Below, one piece after another: positions 36,408 to 45,491 of a stretch of DNA of 64,000 nt. Source of the stretch: Rhizobium sp. 18065 (GTDB taxonomy: Bacteria > Pseudomonadota > Alphaproteobacteria > Rhizobiales > Rhizobiaceae); NCBI RefSeq assembly GCF_902706095.1, contig NZ_CACSJP010000007.1:124001-188000 (forward strand). The letters run 5' to 3'. The notes under the pieces were generated by a model. That model did no database searches. It had not been told where the DNA came from and saw only the letters and a list, made by a program, of their open reading frames with translations. Position numbers and translations under genes: made by a program. How positions within the stretch are numbered: position 1 is the first letter of the stretch; every line of letters begins with the position of its first letter.

Positions 36408-36986
36408 ATGGCCAAAGCCGATGGCGATATCGTGATCAAGAAATACGCCAATCGACGCCTCTACAACACCGGCACGAGCACCTATGTGACGCTTGAGGAC
36501 TTGGCCAAGATGGTCAAGAAGGGCGAGGATTTCGTCGTACAGGATGCCAAGTCGGGCGATGACATCACCCATTCTGTCCTGACCCAGATTATTTTCGAGC
36601 AGGAATCCAAAACCGGCAATACGCTTCTGCCCATCTCCTTCCTGCGCCAGTTGATCAGCTACTATGGCGATCAGATGCAGATGGTCGTGCCGAGCTTTCT
36701 CGAGCATTCGATGACTGCCTTCACCGAACAGCAGACACAGATGCGCGAACAGATGACCCGTGCTTTCGGCGACCATCCGATGTCGAAGAACCTGCAGATG
36801 CCGATCCAGCTGATGGAAGAGCAGGTCAAGCGCAACACCGAAATGTTCCAGCAGGCGATGCAGATGTTTTCGCCCTTTGTCGCCGGTCAGCAGCCCGCGA
36901 AGGAAACCCGCAAGGCCGAGGCCAAGGATATTGATGAACTGAAGGAACAGCTCCGATCCTTGCAGAACAAGCTCGACAGCCTCTGA
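36408..36986 (+). CDS. phaR: Polyhydroxyalkanoate synthesis repressor PhaR
   Basis: 192 residues. The N-terminal PHB_acc_N domain reads IKKYANRRLYNTGTSTYVTL (about 10-29) followed by a KKGEDFVVQDAKSGDDITHS block and a PHB_acc repeat with LLPISFLRQLISYYG. The C-terminus is a Glu/Lys-rich coiled coil. PhaR senses PHB granules and represses phasin and its own gene. It also influences carbon flow in rhizobia (known as AniA). GTTAGGAGAC precedes the ATG. Divergent from phbA. Confidence 0.95.
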   Translation: MAKADGDIVIKKYANRRLYNTGTSTYVTLEDLAKMVKKGEDFVVQDAKSGDDITHSVLTQIIFEQESKTGNTLLPISFLRQLISYYGDQMQMVVPSFLEHSMTAFTEQQTQMREQMTRAFGDHPMSKNLQMPIQLMEEQVKRNTEMFQQAMQMFSPFVAGQQPAKETRKAEAKDIDELKEQLRSLQNKLDSL

Positions 36987-36991
36987 CCGAC

Positions 36992-37022
36992 ATGGCCGCG
37001 ATCATCTCGCGGCCATTTTTTT
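36992..37022 (+). terminator. Rho-independent terminator of phaR
   Basis: A 10-bp perfect stem (ATGGCCGCGA / TCGCGGCCAT) with a 5-nt loop, followed by seven Ts, 5 bp past the phaR stop. Confidence 0.93.
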
Positions 37023-37048
37023 GTCCGCAGCAGGCGTCGGCGCGAGCT

Positions 37049-37453
37049 TCATAGCCCGATCGATACGTCGCGACCGGCCGCGCGATTGGATATGGCAAAG
37101 CCTGCCACCACGTCGATGAAGGCAATCGTCATCAGCATGAAGAAGATCGGGGTCGCAGCGTTCCGCACCAGCAGGAACTCGACCAGGAAGACGATGAACA
37201 CCAGCATCGACAGCATGTGATTGAGCAATGAACCGGTGCCGCTGCGTGTCGCCTTCAACACTTCGATGAACAGCACGACCAGAGCGACGAGAACAAGAGC
37301 ATCGCCCAGGTTCAGGGTCCAGAGCGCACCTGACAACATGGCAACGGACATGACGGTGTCGGAGAAAGCCGCAATTCCCCCGCCCCAGAAACCAATCATG
37401 ACCAGATTATAGAAAGCGAGCGGAACAAGCATCAGAGGCACGGCGGCAAACAT
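37049..37453 (-). CDS. Hypothetical integral membrane protein
   Basis: 134 residues with four hydrophobic segments (about 3-25, 30-50, 52-68 and 86-120 as two closely spaced helices). No recognised family. It carries a Phe/Leu-rich MLSMLVFIVFLVEFLLVRN stretch and ends in ISNRAAGRDVSIGL. The ATG at 37453 follows GAGGGATC; the longer frame to 37597 runs into the rpmF terminator. It lies downstream of rpmF on the same strand but beyond its terminator, so it probably has its own promoter within 37454-37605. Confidence 0.7.
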   Translation of the reverse strand: MFAAVPLMLVPLAFYNLVMIGFWGGGIAAFSDTVMSVAMLSGALWTLNLGDALVLVALVVLFIEVLKATRSGTGSLLNHMLSMLVFIVFLVEFLLVRNAATPIFFMLMTIAFIDVVAGFAISNRAAGRDVSIGL

Positions 37454-37540
37454 ATGGCGGATCCCTCGTGTTGGCGCAGGATCCCTGCCGGATATCGAGG
37501 CCGGATATCGAGCGGATCTGCCGCAGTCTATATCGGTGCG

Positions 37541-37579
37541 TTTGACAAAAAAGCAAAGGCCGGCGCAAGGCCGGCCTTT
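37541..37579 (-). terminator. Rho-independent terminator of rpmF
   Basis: A 10-bp stem (AAAGGCCGGC / GCCGGCCTTT) with a GCAAG loop. On the minus strand it is followed by GCTTTTTTG. 26 bp past the rpmF stop. Confidence 0.9.
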
Positions 37580-37605
37580 TAAAAATGCATACGCCAATCC
37601 GAAGA

Positions 37606-37791
37606 TTATGCGCTTTCCTTCGGCGTCAGAACCTGGCGGCCACGATACATACCGGTCTTCAGATCGATATGGTGCGGACGGCGCAGTTCGCCAGAGTTCT
37701 TGTCCTCGACATATGTCGGGGCCTTCAAACCGTCTGCAGAGCGGCGCATACCGCGCTTGGACGGGCTTGTTTTTCTTTTAGGTACAGCCAT
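37606..37791 (-). CDS. rpmF: 50S ribosomal protein L32
   Basis: 61 residues, [18 protein letters not shown] at the start, highly basic, with the alphaproteobacterial L32 close [13 protein letters not shown]. The zinc-binding Cys residues of some L32 forms are absent, as in other alphaproteobacteria. Its upstream region shows TATAAG (37879-37884, minus strand) as a possible -10. Confidence 0.97.
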   Translation of the reverse strand: MAVPKRKTSPSKRGMRRSADGLKAPTYVEDKNSGELRRPHHIDLKTGMYRGRQVLTPKESA

Positions 37792-37947
37792 TTCACTTAC
37801 TCCACGTGACGGACAAAACAGGTTTAGTGGCCCAGATGAGGCCGAACAACACCTGTCTCAATCTCGGAATTTGGCGGGCTTATACATGCCATCCAGGGCT
37901 TTGACCAGTCCCCGAGACACTTTTTTCGATTCCAGCGATGAACCGGC

Positions 37948-38595
37948 TCAGGCTTCGTCTTCCGGAACGATCCAGCTTTCGGCCAATGCCGCCTCTTCCC
38001 AGACACGCCACGCCGGATGAGAGCGCATCGCCGCCATATAATCGAGCGTATCGGCATCACGGACGAGATCATAGGCAGCAAAGCGATTGACCACCGGCGC
38101 AAACATCGCGTCGACCGCACTGAACGTCCCGAACAGATACGGCCCACCGGACATTGCACGCATTTCACGCCAGATCTGCTCGATCCGTCGCACATCGCCA
38201 TCCACGCCCTCGGGCAGGGCAATGGCTCGTACCGGCCGGCGGATATTCATCGGGCAGGCGCCCCTGAGCGCCCGGAAGCCGGACAGCATTTCCATCGAGA
38301 TCGCCCGCGCCATCGCCCGATGTCCAGGATCAGACGGCCAGATCCCGGCTTGCGGGTAAAGCTCCGCAACATATTCGATGATCGCCAGGGATTCCCAGAC
38401 CCGGAGCTCGCCATGATGCAGCACCGGCACCCGGCCCGTCGGCGAAATCTCGCGAAACTTCGGATTGGTGGCCCCCTCGCCGAACCGGATCAGTTCGTCC
38501 CGGAACGGAATTCCGGCGGCGGTCATCGCGATCCACGGTCGCAACGACCAGGAGGAGTAGTTCTTGTTGGCAATGTAGAGGATCAGGTCAGACAT
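37948..38595 (-). CDS. Glutathione S-transferase family protein
   Basis: 215 residues with an N-terminal thioredoxin fold (LYIANKNYSSWSLRPW, then GRVPVLHHGELRVWESLAI with the cis-Pro VP) and a C-terminal helical domain. The NKNYSSWSLRPW start is typical of a bacterial GST subgroup of unclear substrate. The ATG at 38595 is preferred over an upstream one at 38637. It lies 73 bp from mtgA on the same strand. Confidence 0.88.
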   Translation of the reverse strand: MSDLILYIANKNYSSWSLRPWIAMTAAGIPFRDELIRFGEGATNPKFREISPTGRVPVLHHGELRVWESLAIIEYVAELYPQAGIWPSDPGHRAMARAISMEMLSGFRALRGACPMNIRRPVRAIALPEGVDGDVRRIEQIWREMRAMSGGPYLFGTFSAVDAMFAPVVNRFAAYDLVRDADTLDYMAAMRSHPAWRVWEEAALAESWIVPEDEA

Positions 38596-38668
38596 GGCGC
38601 GCACCCGGTTTGCATTGCAGCCGAGTCTAGGAGCCATCGAACCTCAGGACCAATGAAACTTATGAAAC

Positions 38669-39409
38669 TCAGTCATAAAGGCAGGTGATATATGCGCCAG
38701 AACGCTTGGCGCGGCGATCGATCAGCGACGCAAGCCGCTTCATGCCACTGCCGGGCTTGCTCGCAACCCTGTCCATCGGATTGGGCAGCGCCACGGCGAG
38801 CAGGGACGCCTGCCGCGGACTCAGCTTGGCGGCAGAGGTCTTGAAATGATACTGAGCCGCCGCCTCGATCCCGTAGATTCCGGGGCCCCATTCGGCGATA
38901 TTGAGATAGATTTCCATCATTCGCTGCTTGGGCCAGATGAAGTCCGAGACCATCGCCAGCGGGATCTCCAGCACCTTGCGCACGAAGGACCGGCTGTTCC
39001 ACAGAAAAAGGTTCTTCGACGTCTGCATCGGGATGGTGCTCGCACCACGCGTCGCTTCGCCGGCCAGCGCATCGTCGACGACACCGCGCATCTGCTTCCA
39101 GTCCACGCCGCCATGGGCGCAGTACTGGCCGTCTTCGGACATCATCACGGCCCGAACCAGGTTGGGCGAAATGTCCTCGAAATCCACCCAGCGACGGTCA
39201 TAGCCCTGGAAGGTCACGAGATCGGCGAGCATCAGCGTCGATACCGGCCGGATGAAATCAACCCGGTAGATCAGGATCAGGACGTAAGGGGCGACCAGAA
39301 ACACGAGCAGCGCGATCAGCACCCTGCGGATCAAACGCGGTATGCGCCGGCCTTCATCCTCGGTCGCTGCAAGGCTCTCGTCCTCCACGGTCTCGGCTTC
39401 CAATGTCAA
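38669..39409 (-). CDS. mtgA: Monofunctional peptidoglycan transglycosylase
   Basis: 246 residues with a membrane anchor (about 27-48) and a GT51 domain: [17 protein letters not shown] with the catalytic Glu, [16 protein letters not shown] and [10 protein letters not shown]. It polymerises lipid II into glycan strands without a transpeptidase domain. Length matches the family. It is divergent from the polyprenyl synthetase across about 140 bp. Confidence 0.94.
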   Translation of the reverse strand: MTLEAETVEDESLAATEDEGRRIPRLIRRVLIALLVFLVAPYVLILIYRVDFIRPVSTLMLADLVTFQGYDRRWVDFEDISPNLVRAVMMSEDGQYCAHGGVDWKQMRGVVDDALAGEATRGASTIPMQTSKNLFLWNSRSFVRKVLEIPLAMVSDFIWPKQRMMEIYLNIAEWGPGIYGIEAAAQYHFKTSAAKLSPRQASLLAVALPNPMDRVASKPGSGMKRLASLIDRRAKRSGAYITCLYD

Positions 39410-39549
39410 CGAAGATCGGTCCAGTTGTTCAGGGTCTCGCCTGTCATACCCATCCTGTTGACGAATGACCAGTCCGGCGACGGACCCGAGCGGCGTTCAT
39501 CCCGCAGATTCCCGTTGCCAGCCACATGCCTGCATGCCAAATAGCCCTC

Positions 39550-40464
39550 ATGACCCGCCCGGACACCCCCTTCGAAACAAGCCTCCTCGCCTTGGCCGAA
39601 CAGGTCGAGGCGACGTTGTCGGAACTTCTCGATGCCAGACCGAGAGACGGCGAGATCGCGCGTCCTGGCCGGTTGATCGAGGCGATGCACTACGGCGCAC
39701 TCAATGGCGGCAAGCGGCTTCGACCCTTCCTGGTCATGGAAAGCGCCCGTCTGTTTGGCGGCGACGAGAAAACCGCGTTGCGCGTCGGCTGCGCGCTGGA
39801 ATGCCTGCACAGCTATTCTCTCGTGCATGACGATCTTCCGGCGATGGACGACGATGATCTTCGCCGTGGCAAGCCGACCGTGCACATCGCCTATGACTAC
39901 GCCACAGCGATCCTCGCCGGCGACAGCCTTTTGACCTACGCCTTCGACATCATCGCGGCACCGGAGACGGACCTGCCCGACAGCGCCAGGATCGCACTGG
40001 TTCTGGAGCTTGCCCGTGCGGCCGGCATCGGTGGCATGGCCGGCGGTCAGGCACTCGATCTTGCCGCCGAGAAGGCACCGCCGGACGAAGCCGGCATTAT
40101 CCTGCTGCAGTCGATGAAGACCGGCGCCCTTCTGCGCTTTGCCTGCGAGGCAGGCGCCATCATCGCCGGTAGGCCCGTTGAAGACCGCGCCCGTATTCGC
40201 AGCTTCGGCGAAGTCATCGGCCGCGCCTTCCAACTGGCAGACGACCTCTTGGACCTGACCTCCGACGCCATCACCCTCGGCAAGGCGGCCGGCAAGGACG
40301 CCGCCAAGGGCAAGGGCACCCTGGTTGCACTCAAGGGTCGGGATTGGGCTGAAGTGGAACTGACACGTCTGGTCGACGAGGCCCACGAGATCCTGGCCCC
40401 CTATGGCAGGGCCGCTGAACCCTTGGCCAAGGCGGCCCGCTTCATTGCACAGAGAAAGAACTGA
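39550..40464 (+). CDS. ispA: Polyprenyl synthetase (farnesyl/geranyl diphosphate synthase)
   Basis: 304 residues with both Asp-rich motifs: first HDDLPAMDDDD and second DDLLDLTSD, plus NGGKRLRPFLV. It elongates dimethylallyl diphosphate with IPP to geranyl/farnesyl diphosphate, feeding quinones, hopanoids and lipid carriers. The longer frame from 39526 adds eight residues not seen in the family, so MTRPDTPFE is preferred, though no clear ribosome site is present. Stop and hisC start are separated by 1 bp. Confidence 0.9.
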   Translation: MTRPDTPFETSLLALAEQVEATLSELLDARPRDGEIARPGRLIEAMHYGALNGGKRLRPFLVMESARLFGGDEKTALRVGCALECLHSYSLVHDDLPAMDDDDLRRGKPTVHIAYDYATAILAGDSLLTYAFDIIAAPETDLPDSARIALVLELARAAGIGGMAGGQALDLAAEKAPPDEAGIILLQSMKTGALLRFACEAGAIIAGRPVEDRARIRSFGEVIGRAFQLADDLLDLTSDAITLGKAAGKDAAKGKGTLVALKGRDWAEVELTRLVDEAHEILAPYGRAAEPLAKAARFIAQRKN

Positions 40465-40465
40465 G

Positions 40466-41521
40466 ATGAGCCGTTTCTGGTCAAACAGCGTTCATGACCT
40501 CGAACCTTATGTGGCCGGCGAGCAGCCGAAGATTGCCGGCCTGATCAAACTCAACACCAATGAGAACCCGTTCGGTCCCTCGCCGCGGGTGATCGAGGCA
40601 ATCCGGGCTACGGCCGGTGACAATCTGCGGCTCTACCCTGATCCGAACTCGCTGAAGCTGCGCCAGTCGATTGCTGCCTACAACGGCGTCGAGACCGATC
40701 AGGTCTTTGTCGGCAACGGTTCCGACGAAGTGCTGGCCTTTACCTTCGCCGCTCTGCTGAAGCATGATCTGCCGCTGCTCTATCCCGATATCACCTACAG
40801 CTTCTACAAGACCTATGCCCGCCTCTTCGACATTACCGTCGAGGAAGTGCCGCTCATCGAAGGTCTCGCCGTCCGGATCGAGGATTTCGATCGCCCCTGC
40901 GGTGCGATCATCCTTGCCAATCCCAACGCCCCGACGGGCATTGCCCTGCCGCTGGCAGACATTGTGCGCCTCGTGGAGAGCCATCGCGACCAGGTCGTGG
41001 TGGTGGACGAGGCCTATGTCGATTTCGGCGCCGAGAGCGCGGCCAGGCTCGTCAAGCAATATGACAACCTGCTGGTCGTGCAGACCTTCTCCAAGTCGCG
41101 CTCGCTTGCCGGCCTGCGCGTCGGCTTCGCCATCGGCCAGCGCCCGCTGATCGAGGCACTGGAGCGTATGAAGGACAGCTTCAATTCCTACCCCCTCGAT
41201 GCCATCGCCCAGGCAGCGGCGACAGCCGCCATCGAGGACAAGGACTGGTTTGAGGAAACCCGCGACAAGATCGTCGCCAACCGCGAGCAGCTTGCCACAG
41301 AACTTGAAACGCGCGGTTTCGAGGTATTGCCGTCGAAGACCAATTTCCTCTTTGCCCGCCATCCGGCCCACCAGGGCATCGATCTGGCCAGGGCTCTGCG
41401 CGAACGCGCGATCCTTGTGCGCCATTTCAACAAGCCCCGCATTGCAGACTATCTGCGCATCACCATCGGCACCGAGCAGGAATGCCATCAGTTTTTGACC
41501 GTAATCGATCAAATCATCTGA
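40466..41521 (+). CDS. hisC: Histidinol-phosphate aminotransferase
   Basis: 351 residues, a class I/II PLP aminotransferase: N-terminal LIKLNTNENPFGPSP, the Asn in NPNAPTG, DEAYVDFG, and the PLP Lys K210 in FSKSRSLAGLR. It makes L-histidinol phosphate in histidine synthesis and may also act on aromatic substrates. The LNTNENPFGPSP motif separates it from generic aspartate aminotransferases. It starts 1 bp after the polyprenyl synthetase stop, so the two are co-transcribed despite unrelated pathways. Confidence 0.93.
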   Translation: MSRFWSNSVHDLEPYVAGEQPKIAGLIKLNTNENPFGPSPRVIEAIRATAGDNLRLYPDPNSLKLRQSIAAYNGVETDQVFVGNGSDEVLAFTFAALLKHDLPLLYPDITYSFYKTYARLFDITVEEVPLIEGLAVRIEDFDRPCGAIILANPNAPTGIALPLADIVRLVESHRDQVVVVDEAYVDFGAESAARLVKQYDNLLVVQTFSKSRSLAGLRVGFAIGQRPLIEALERMKDSFNSYPLDAIAQAAATAAIEDKDWFEETRDKIVANREQLATELETRGFEVLPSKTNFLFARHPAHQGIDLARALRERAILVRHFNKPRIADYLRITIGTEQECHQFLTVIDQII

Positions 41522-41584
41522 CGTGTGGAGTGCTGCGGTTCCGGCTATCGTGATGTTACCCGCCACGATACCGGAACGCTTCGG

Positions 41585-42220
41585 ATGAACGATATCCTGC
41601 AACACCTGCCGCAGATCCTCTCGACCTATCTCGTCTACCTGGTTGCCGTCATCAGCCCCGGGCCTGCGACCATGGCGATCGCATCGGCCTCCATTGGCCA
41701 GGGCCGCAGCCGAGGCATCGCCACGGCGGCCGGTATCTTTGCTGGTTCGGCAACCTGGGCGACGGCCGCGTCGCTTGGCCTTGCCGCCCTGCTCACGCAT
41801 TACGCCCAGTCGCTGGTCATCCTCCGGATCGCAGGCGGGCTCTACATGCTCTATCTCGCATGGCGCGCCTTCCGCTCGGCAACAACCGCTGCAGAACCCG
41901 CCCAATGGACGGCAGGCAGCCGCCAGAGCCTGAAGCGCAATTTTCTCCTCGGCTATGCGGTCCACCTGACCAACCCCAAGGCGATCTTTGGCTGGCTGGC
42001 GATCATCTCGCTCGGCCTGCCGCCACACGCCTCGGCATCCGCCGTCGCCTTGATCGTCGGCGGATGCCTGGTGACGGGATTCAGCGTGTTCATGGGCTAT
42101 GCGCTGCTGTTTTCCACGCCGAGGGCCTTGAAGATCTACAGAAGCGCCCGCCGCGCCATCGACGGCACGCTCGGCGTGCTGTTTGCCGCAGCCGGCACCA
42201 AGCTTCTCTTGACCCGCTGA
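41585..42220 (+). CDS. LysE/RhtB family exporter
   Basis: 211 residues with six likely helices. The signature ISPGPATMAIASASIGQGRSRG starts the protein (quoted by parts: ISPGPATMAI, GQGRSRG) and LTNPKAIFGWLAIISLGLP is the conserved middle. Closer to RhtB-type exporters than the LysE at 17159. Start at MNDIL because the upstream frame from 41525 is Cys-rich leader. It follows hisC by 63 bp on the same strand and may share its transcript. Confidence 0.87.
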   Translation: MNDILQHLPQILSTYLVYLVAVISPGPATMAIASASIGQGRSRGIATAAGIFAGSATWATAASLGLAALLTHYAQSLVILRIAGGLYMLYLAWRAFRSATTAAEPAQWTAGSRQSLKRNFLLGYAVHLTNPKAIFGWLAIISLGLPPHASASAVALIVGGCLVTGFSVFMGYALLFSTPRALKIYRSARRAIDGTLGVLFAAAGTKLLLTR

Positions 42221-42224
42221 GCAA

Positions 42225-42253
42225 CGAAAAAAGGCGCCGCTTGCGGCGGCGCC
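42225..42253 (-). terminator. Rho-independent terminator of the OmpA-like lipoprotein gene
   Basis: An 8-bp GC stem (GGCGCCGC / GCGGCGCC) with a TTGCG loop. On the minus strand it is followed by six Ts. Confidence 0.85.
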
Positions 42254-42277
42254 CTTCGAATGGTCCCGAACCCGAAT

Positions 42278-42940
42278 TTACTGGGTGATCGGCGCAATCT
42301 GCACTTCGACGCGGCGGTTGAGCGCGCGGCCTTCCGGCGTGGCGTTCGTCGCCACCGGCTGTGATGGACCGAAGCCCATGGTCGACATGCGGCGCTGGTC
42401 GACGCCACGGCTGCCGAGATAGTTGGCGACCGACGCGGCACGGCGCTCCGACAGGCCCTGGTTATGCTGCAGGCTGCCGGTGGAATCGGTGTGACCGTTG
42501 ACGTCGATCAGGGTCCTGCCGAACTTGTTCAGCACGATCGCGACCGAATCAAGCGTTGCATAGAAGGGCGGGATCACCTGGTCCTGATCTGTTCCGAAGG
42601 TGATGTTCGACGGCATATTGAGGATGATGCGGTCGCCGTTACGCGTGACCGACACGCCGGTGCCCTGAAGCTGCGCACGCAACTCGGATTCCTGCGTGTC
42701 CATGTAATTGCCGATGGCACCACCGGCCAGAGCGCCGACACCGGCACCGATCAGCGCGGCATTGCGGCGACCGACGGGCGAGCCGCCAACGGCCAGACCA
42801 CCGAGCGCGCCGACAGCGGCACCGAGCGCGGCACCACCTGCGGTATTGGAAACTTTCTGCTGGCCCGTATACGGGTCGGTCGTTGTGCAGGCACTGAGGA
42901 AAGTCGCAGACAGCGCGACGATGGCAATCTTCTTGATCAT
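42278..42940 (-). CDS. OmpA family lipoprotein (YiaD-like)
   Basis: 220 residues. Signal peptide with lipobox LSAC (Cys18), then a glycine-zipper region with GGAALGAAVGALGG and GAGVGALAGGAIGN, and a C-terminal OmpA/MotB peptidoglycan-binding domain with DVNGHTDSTGSLQHN and LNRRVEV. It should anchor the outer membrane to peptidoglycan. The build matches YiaD and other OmpA-type lipoproteins. Its 5' spacer to the convergent-side gene ispG is only 77 bp. Confidence 0.92.
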   Translation of the reverse strand: MIKKIAIVALSATFLSACTTTDPYTGQQKVSNTAGGAALGAAVGALGGLAVGGSPVGRRNAALIGAGVGALAGGAIGNYMDTQESELRAQLQGTGVSVTRNGDRIILNMPSNITFGTDQDQVIPPFYATLDSVAIVLNKFGRTLIDVNGHTDSTGSLQHNQGLSERRAASVANYLGSRGVDQRRMSTMGFGPSQPVATNATPEGRALNRRVEVQIAPITQ

Positions 42941-43017
42941 GCTGGATGTCCCTCCAAGAACAGGCTGATAATCCCTGAACAGTGAAATTGCGGCAAGATA
43001 AAGTTGCAGCCCCGCCG

Positions 43018-44268
43018 TTACTCCGCCGCCGTCTTTTGACCGTAGCGCTTCTCGATATAGTCCGCCACCAGTGCTTCGAAGTCGCTGGCGATGTTGGGAC
43101 CGCGCAAGGTCATCGCCTTCTGCCCGTCGATGAAGATCGGCGCCGCCGGATTTTCGCCCGTTCCCGGCAGCGAAATGCCGATATCGGCATGCTTGCTTTC
43201 CCCCGGTCCGTTGACGATGCAGCCCATGACCGCAACATTGAGGCCCTCGACACCCGGATATTTGTCGCGCCAGACCGGCATGTTCTTGCGCAGGTCATCC
43301 TGGATCTTCTGGGCGAGTTCCTGAAAAACCGTCGACGTTGTGCGACCGCAACCGGGACAGGCGGCCACCACCGGCACGAACTGGCGGAAACCCATGACCT
43401 GCAGCAGCTCCTGCGCCACCTGCACTTCCCGTGTGCGGTCGCCATTCGGCTCCGGCGTCAGGGAAACACGGATCGTATCACCGATGCCATGCTGCAGCAC
43501 AAAACCCATGGCTGCCGACGACGCGACGATGCCCTTGGTGCCCATGCCGGCCTCGGTCAGGCCGAGATGCAGTGCATGGTCGGACCGGTCGGCGATCATC
43601 GAATAGACGGCGATCAGGTCCTGCACCTGGCTGACCTTGGCCGACAGGATGATGCGGTTGCGCGGCAGGCCGATATCCTCGGCAAGTTCGGCGGAAATCA
43701 GCGCGGACTGCACGATGGCTTCGCGGGTGACCTGACGGGCGGACAGCGGAAATCCTTCCGCCTGGTTCTTGTCCATCAGGCTGGTCAGCAATTCCTGGTC
43801 GAGCGAGCCCCAGTTGACGCCGATGCGCACCGGCTTGTCGTAGCGGATGGCCATCTCGACGATATCGCCGAACTGCTTGTCCTTCTTGTCCTTGAAGCCG
43901 ACATTGCCGGGATTGATGCGGTATTTCGCCAGCGCTTCGGCGCAGGCCGGATGATCGGCAAGCAGGCGATGGCCGATATAGTGGAAGTCGCCGATCAGCG
44001 GCACATCCATGCCGAGCCTGAGCAGACGCTCACGGATCTTCGGCACGGCCGCTGCACTCTCGTCGCGATCGACGGTGATGCGCACGACTTCCGAACCCGC
44101 CTTGTAGAGGGCAGCAACCTGGGCAACGGTCGCGTCGATATCGGCCGTATCGGTATTGGTCATCGACTGAACCACGACCGGTGCGCCGCCCCCGATCACG
44201 ACACCCCCGACATCGACGGCGACAGAAGCGCGGCGCGGTTTGGGATCATATGCGTCTGCTGTGGACAT
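43018..44268 (-). CDS. ispG: 4-hydroxy-3-methylbut-2-en-1-yl diphosphate synthase (flavodoxin)
   Basis: 416 residues. The [4Fe-4S] ligands lie in CPGCGRT (two Cys) and GCIVNGPGE (third Cys). It performs the penultimate MEP-pathway step, from MEcPP to HMBPP. N-terminal [17 protein letters not shown] is diagnostic. It supplies precursors to the polyprenyl synthetase 3 kb away, though the two are not linked in one operon. Confidence 0.96.
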   Translation of the reverse strand: MSTADAYDPKPRRASVAVDVGGVVIGGGAPVVVQSMTNTDTADIDATVAQVAALYKAGSEVVRITVDRDESAAAVPKIRERLLRLGMDVPLIGDFHYIGHRLLADHPACAEALAKYRINPGNVGFKDKKDKQFGDIVEMAIRYDKPVRIGVNWGSLDQELLTSLMDKNQAEGFPLSARQVTREAIVQSALISAELAEDIGLPRNRIILSAKVSQVQDLIAVYSMIADRSDHALHLGLTEAGMGTKGIVASSAAMGFVLQHGIGDTIRVSLTPEPNGDRTREVQVAQELLQVMGFRQFVPVVAACPGCGRTTSTVFQELAQKIQDDLRKNMPVWRDKYPGVEGLNVAVMGCIVNGPGESKHADIGISLPGTGENPAAPIFIDGQKAMTLRGPNIASDFEALVADYIEKRYGQKTAAE

Positions 44269-44367
44269 GAGCGTCGTCTCTGAAAGTCTCTAGTGTGTCA
44301 TGGAGGTGGCCCAAAGCCCTGAAATTGTCAACCGGATGCGACAGTCTGCCGGCAATCCGGGCCAAGC

Positions 44368-44979
44368 CTACCTGATCAGCGGACCGATCATAAGGCAGAC
44401 CAGATGCCGGATTTTCTCTGCCACCAGATCCATGTCGGAATTGCGGCTCTTCATGCCCTCGACCGCGTCCAGCATCAAGGAGGCAACCGTCGCTGGCGAA
44501 AGCCCTGGCGCGAATGTGATGCGCCCGGCTTGCGCCTCCGCCTGCAGACCCCTGGCGATCTCCTCTTCCATCGTCTGCATCCAGGCAAGAAAGAGGTCGG
44601 CCGCGAACTCGTGGCTGGTGTCGAAGATTTCCGCGCCGTGTGTGGTGGCGGAAATCTCGCGATGCGGCCTGAGGATACCCTCGTCCAGGGCCTGCTCGAC
44701 CTTGCGGACGATATCGGCATCTGCCGCAAAACAGGCCGTTACACGCGCGCGCATCTCGTCCATCATCGACAGCATGCAAGCCCGGAATATGTCCGCCTTG
44801 TTGCGATAGACCAGATAGAGCACGGGCCTCGATATGCCTGCAGCGCGGGCGATATCGTCCATCGTCGTGCGCTTGAAGCCATAATGCGTGAAGGCATTGA
44901 ATGCCTCCCGCAGAACGATCGCCCGTCGCTGGTCTGTCTTTGCATCATTCATTATTGACGTTTTGACATTTTTTGTCAT
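44368..44979 (-). CDS. TetR/AcrR family regulator
   Basis: 203 residues with the start at 44979 (MTKNVKTSIMNDAK); an internal ATG at 44952 is possible. Helix-turn-helix: FNAFTHYGFKRTTMDDIARAAGISRPVLYLVYRNKADIF region, quoted by its core TTMDDIARAAGISRPVLY. The C-terminal ligand domain ends in AEKIRHLVCLMIG. It diverges from the iorA-like gene and a strong palindrome overlaps its start, so it likely represses itself and the hydroxylase genes. Confidence 0.9.
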   Translation of the reverse strand: MTKNVKTSIMNDAKTDQRRAIVLREAFNAFTHYGFKRTTMDDIARAAGISRPVLYLVYRNKADIFRACMLSMMDEMRARVTACFAADADIVRKVEQALDEGILRPHREISATTHGAEIFDTSHEFAADLFLAWMQTMEEEIARGLQAEAQAGRITFAPGLSPATVASLMLDAVEGMKSRNSDMDLVAEKIRHLVCLMIGPLIR

Positions 44980-44987
44980 TATGTCAA
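44955..44987. promoter_or_regulatory. Palindromic operator in the tetR-iorAB divergent promoter
   Basis: Dyad centred on 44971: outer arms TTGAC (44955-44959) and GTCAA (44983-44987), inner arms TGACA (44964-44968) and TGTCA (44974-44978). Eleven of sixteen position pairs complement. It lies 45 bp before the iorA start and overlaps the regulator's start region, as expected for autoregulation. Confidence 0.72.
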
Positions 44988-44991
44988 ATAT
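44963..44991 (+). promoter_or_regulatory. Putative promoter of the iorAB unit
   Basis: A perfect -35 TTGACA (44963-44968) with AAATAT 17 bp later (44986-44991). The -35 box is inside the operator, so repressor binding would block polymerase. Inferred by consensus. Confidence 0.45.
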
Positions 44992-45030
44992 CCTCGTTGA
45001 AGCATCCTTATAGTCCAGCCGGAGGCATTC

Positions 45031-45489
45031 GTGAACATCATCGTCAATGGCATATCCCACGCGATCGAGGTCGAACCCGACATGCCGCTGCTCTGGGCGC
45101 TCAGGGATATCCTCAATATCAAGGGACCGAAATTCGGCTGCGGCGTCGGCCTTTGCGGCGCCTGCACCGTGATCATCGACGGCGAGGCGGTGCGCTCCTG
45201 CCAGACGCTTGTCGGCGACATCACTACACCGGTGCGCACCATCGACGGGCTGGCCGATGACGCAGGCCTGCATCCTGTCCAGCAGGCGTGGATGGATGAG
45301 CAGGTGGCGCAATGCGGTTACTGTCAGGCCGGCCAGATCATGAGTGCGGTGGCCTTGCTTGAAGCCAATTCCAGCCCCACCGATGACGACATTGATGCTG
45401 CCATGACCGGCAATCTCTGTCGCTGTGGTACCTACCCCCGTATCCGCGCTGCCATTCATCGCGCAGCCGGCGAACTGGCGGGGGCATAA
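45031..45489 (+). CDS. (2Fe-2S)-binding small subunit of a molybdenum hydroxylase (IorA-like)
   Basis: 152 residues starting at a GTG behind a perfect GGAGG. Two [2Fe-2S] clusters: plant-type C37, C42, C45, C57 ([12 protein letters not shown]) and the second in [10 protein letters not shown] with [10 protein letters not shown]. It passes electrons from the molybdenum subunit to an acceptor. The lack of a FAD subunit gene makes this an isoquinoline 1-oxidoreductase (IorA/IorB)-type pair, in which electrons exit to the respiratory chain or cytochrome. Follows the divergent TetR gene. Confidence 0.9.
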   Translation: MNIIVNGISHAIEVEPDMPLLWALRDILNIKGPKFGCGVGLCGACTVIIDGEAVRSCQTLVGDITTPVRTIDGLADDAGLHPVQQAWMDEQVAQCGYCQAGQIMSAVALLEANSSPTDDDIDAAMTGNLCRCGTYPRIRAAIHRAAGELAGA

Positions 45490-45491
45490 GC

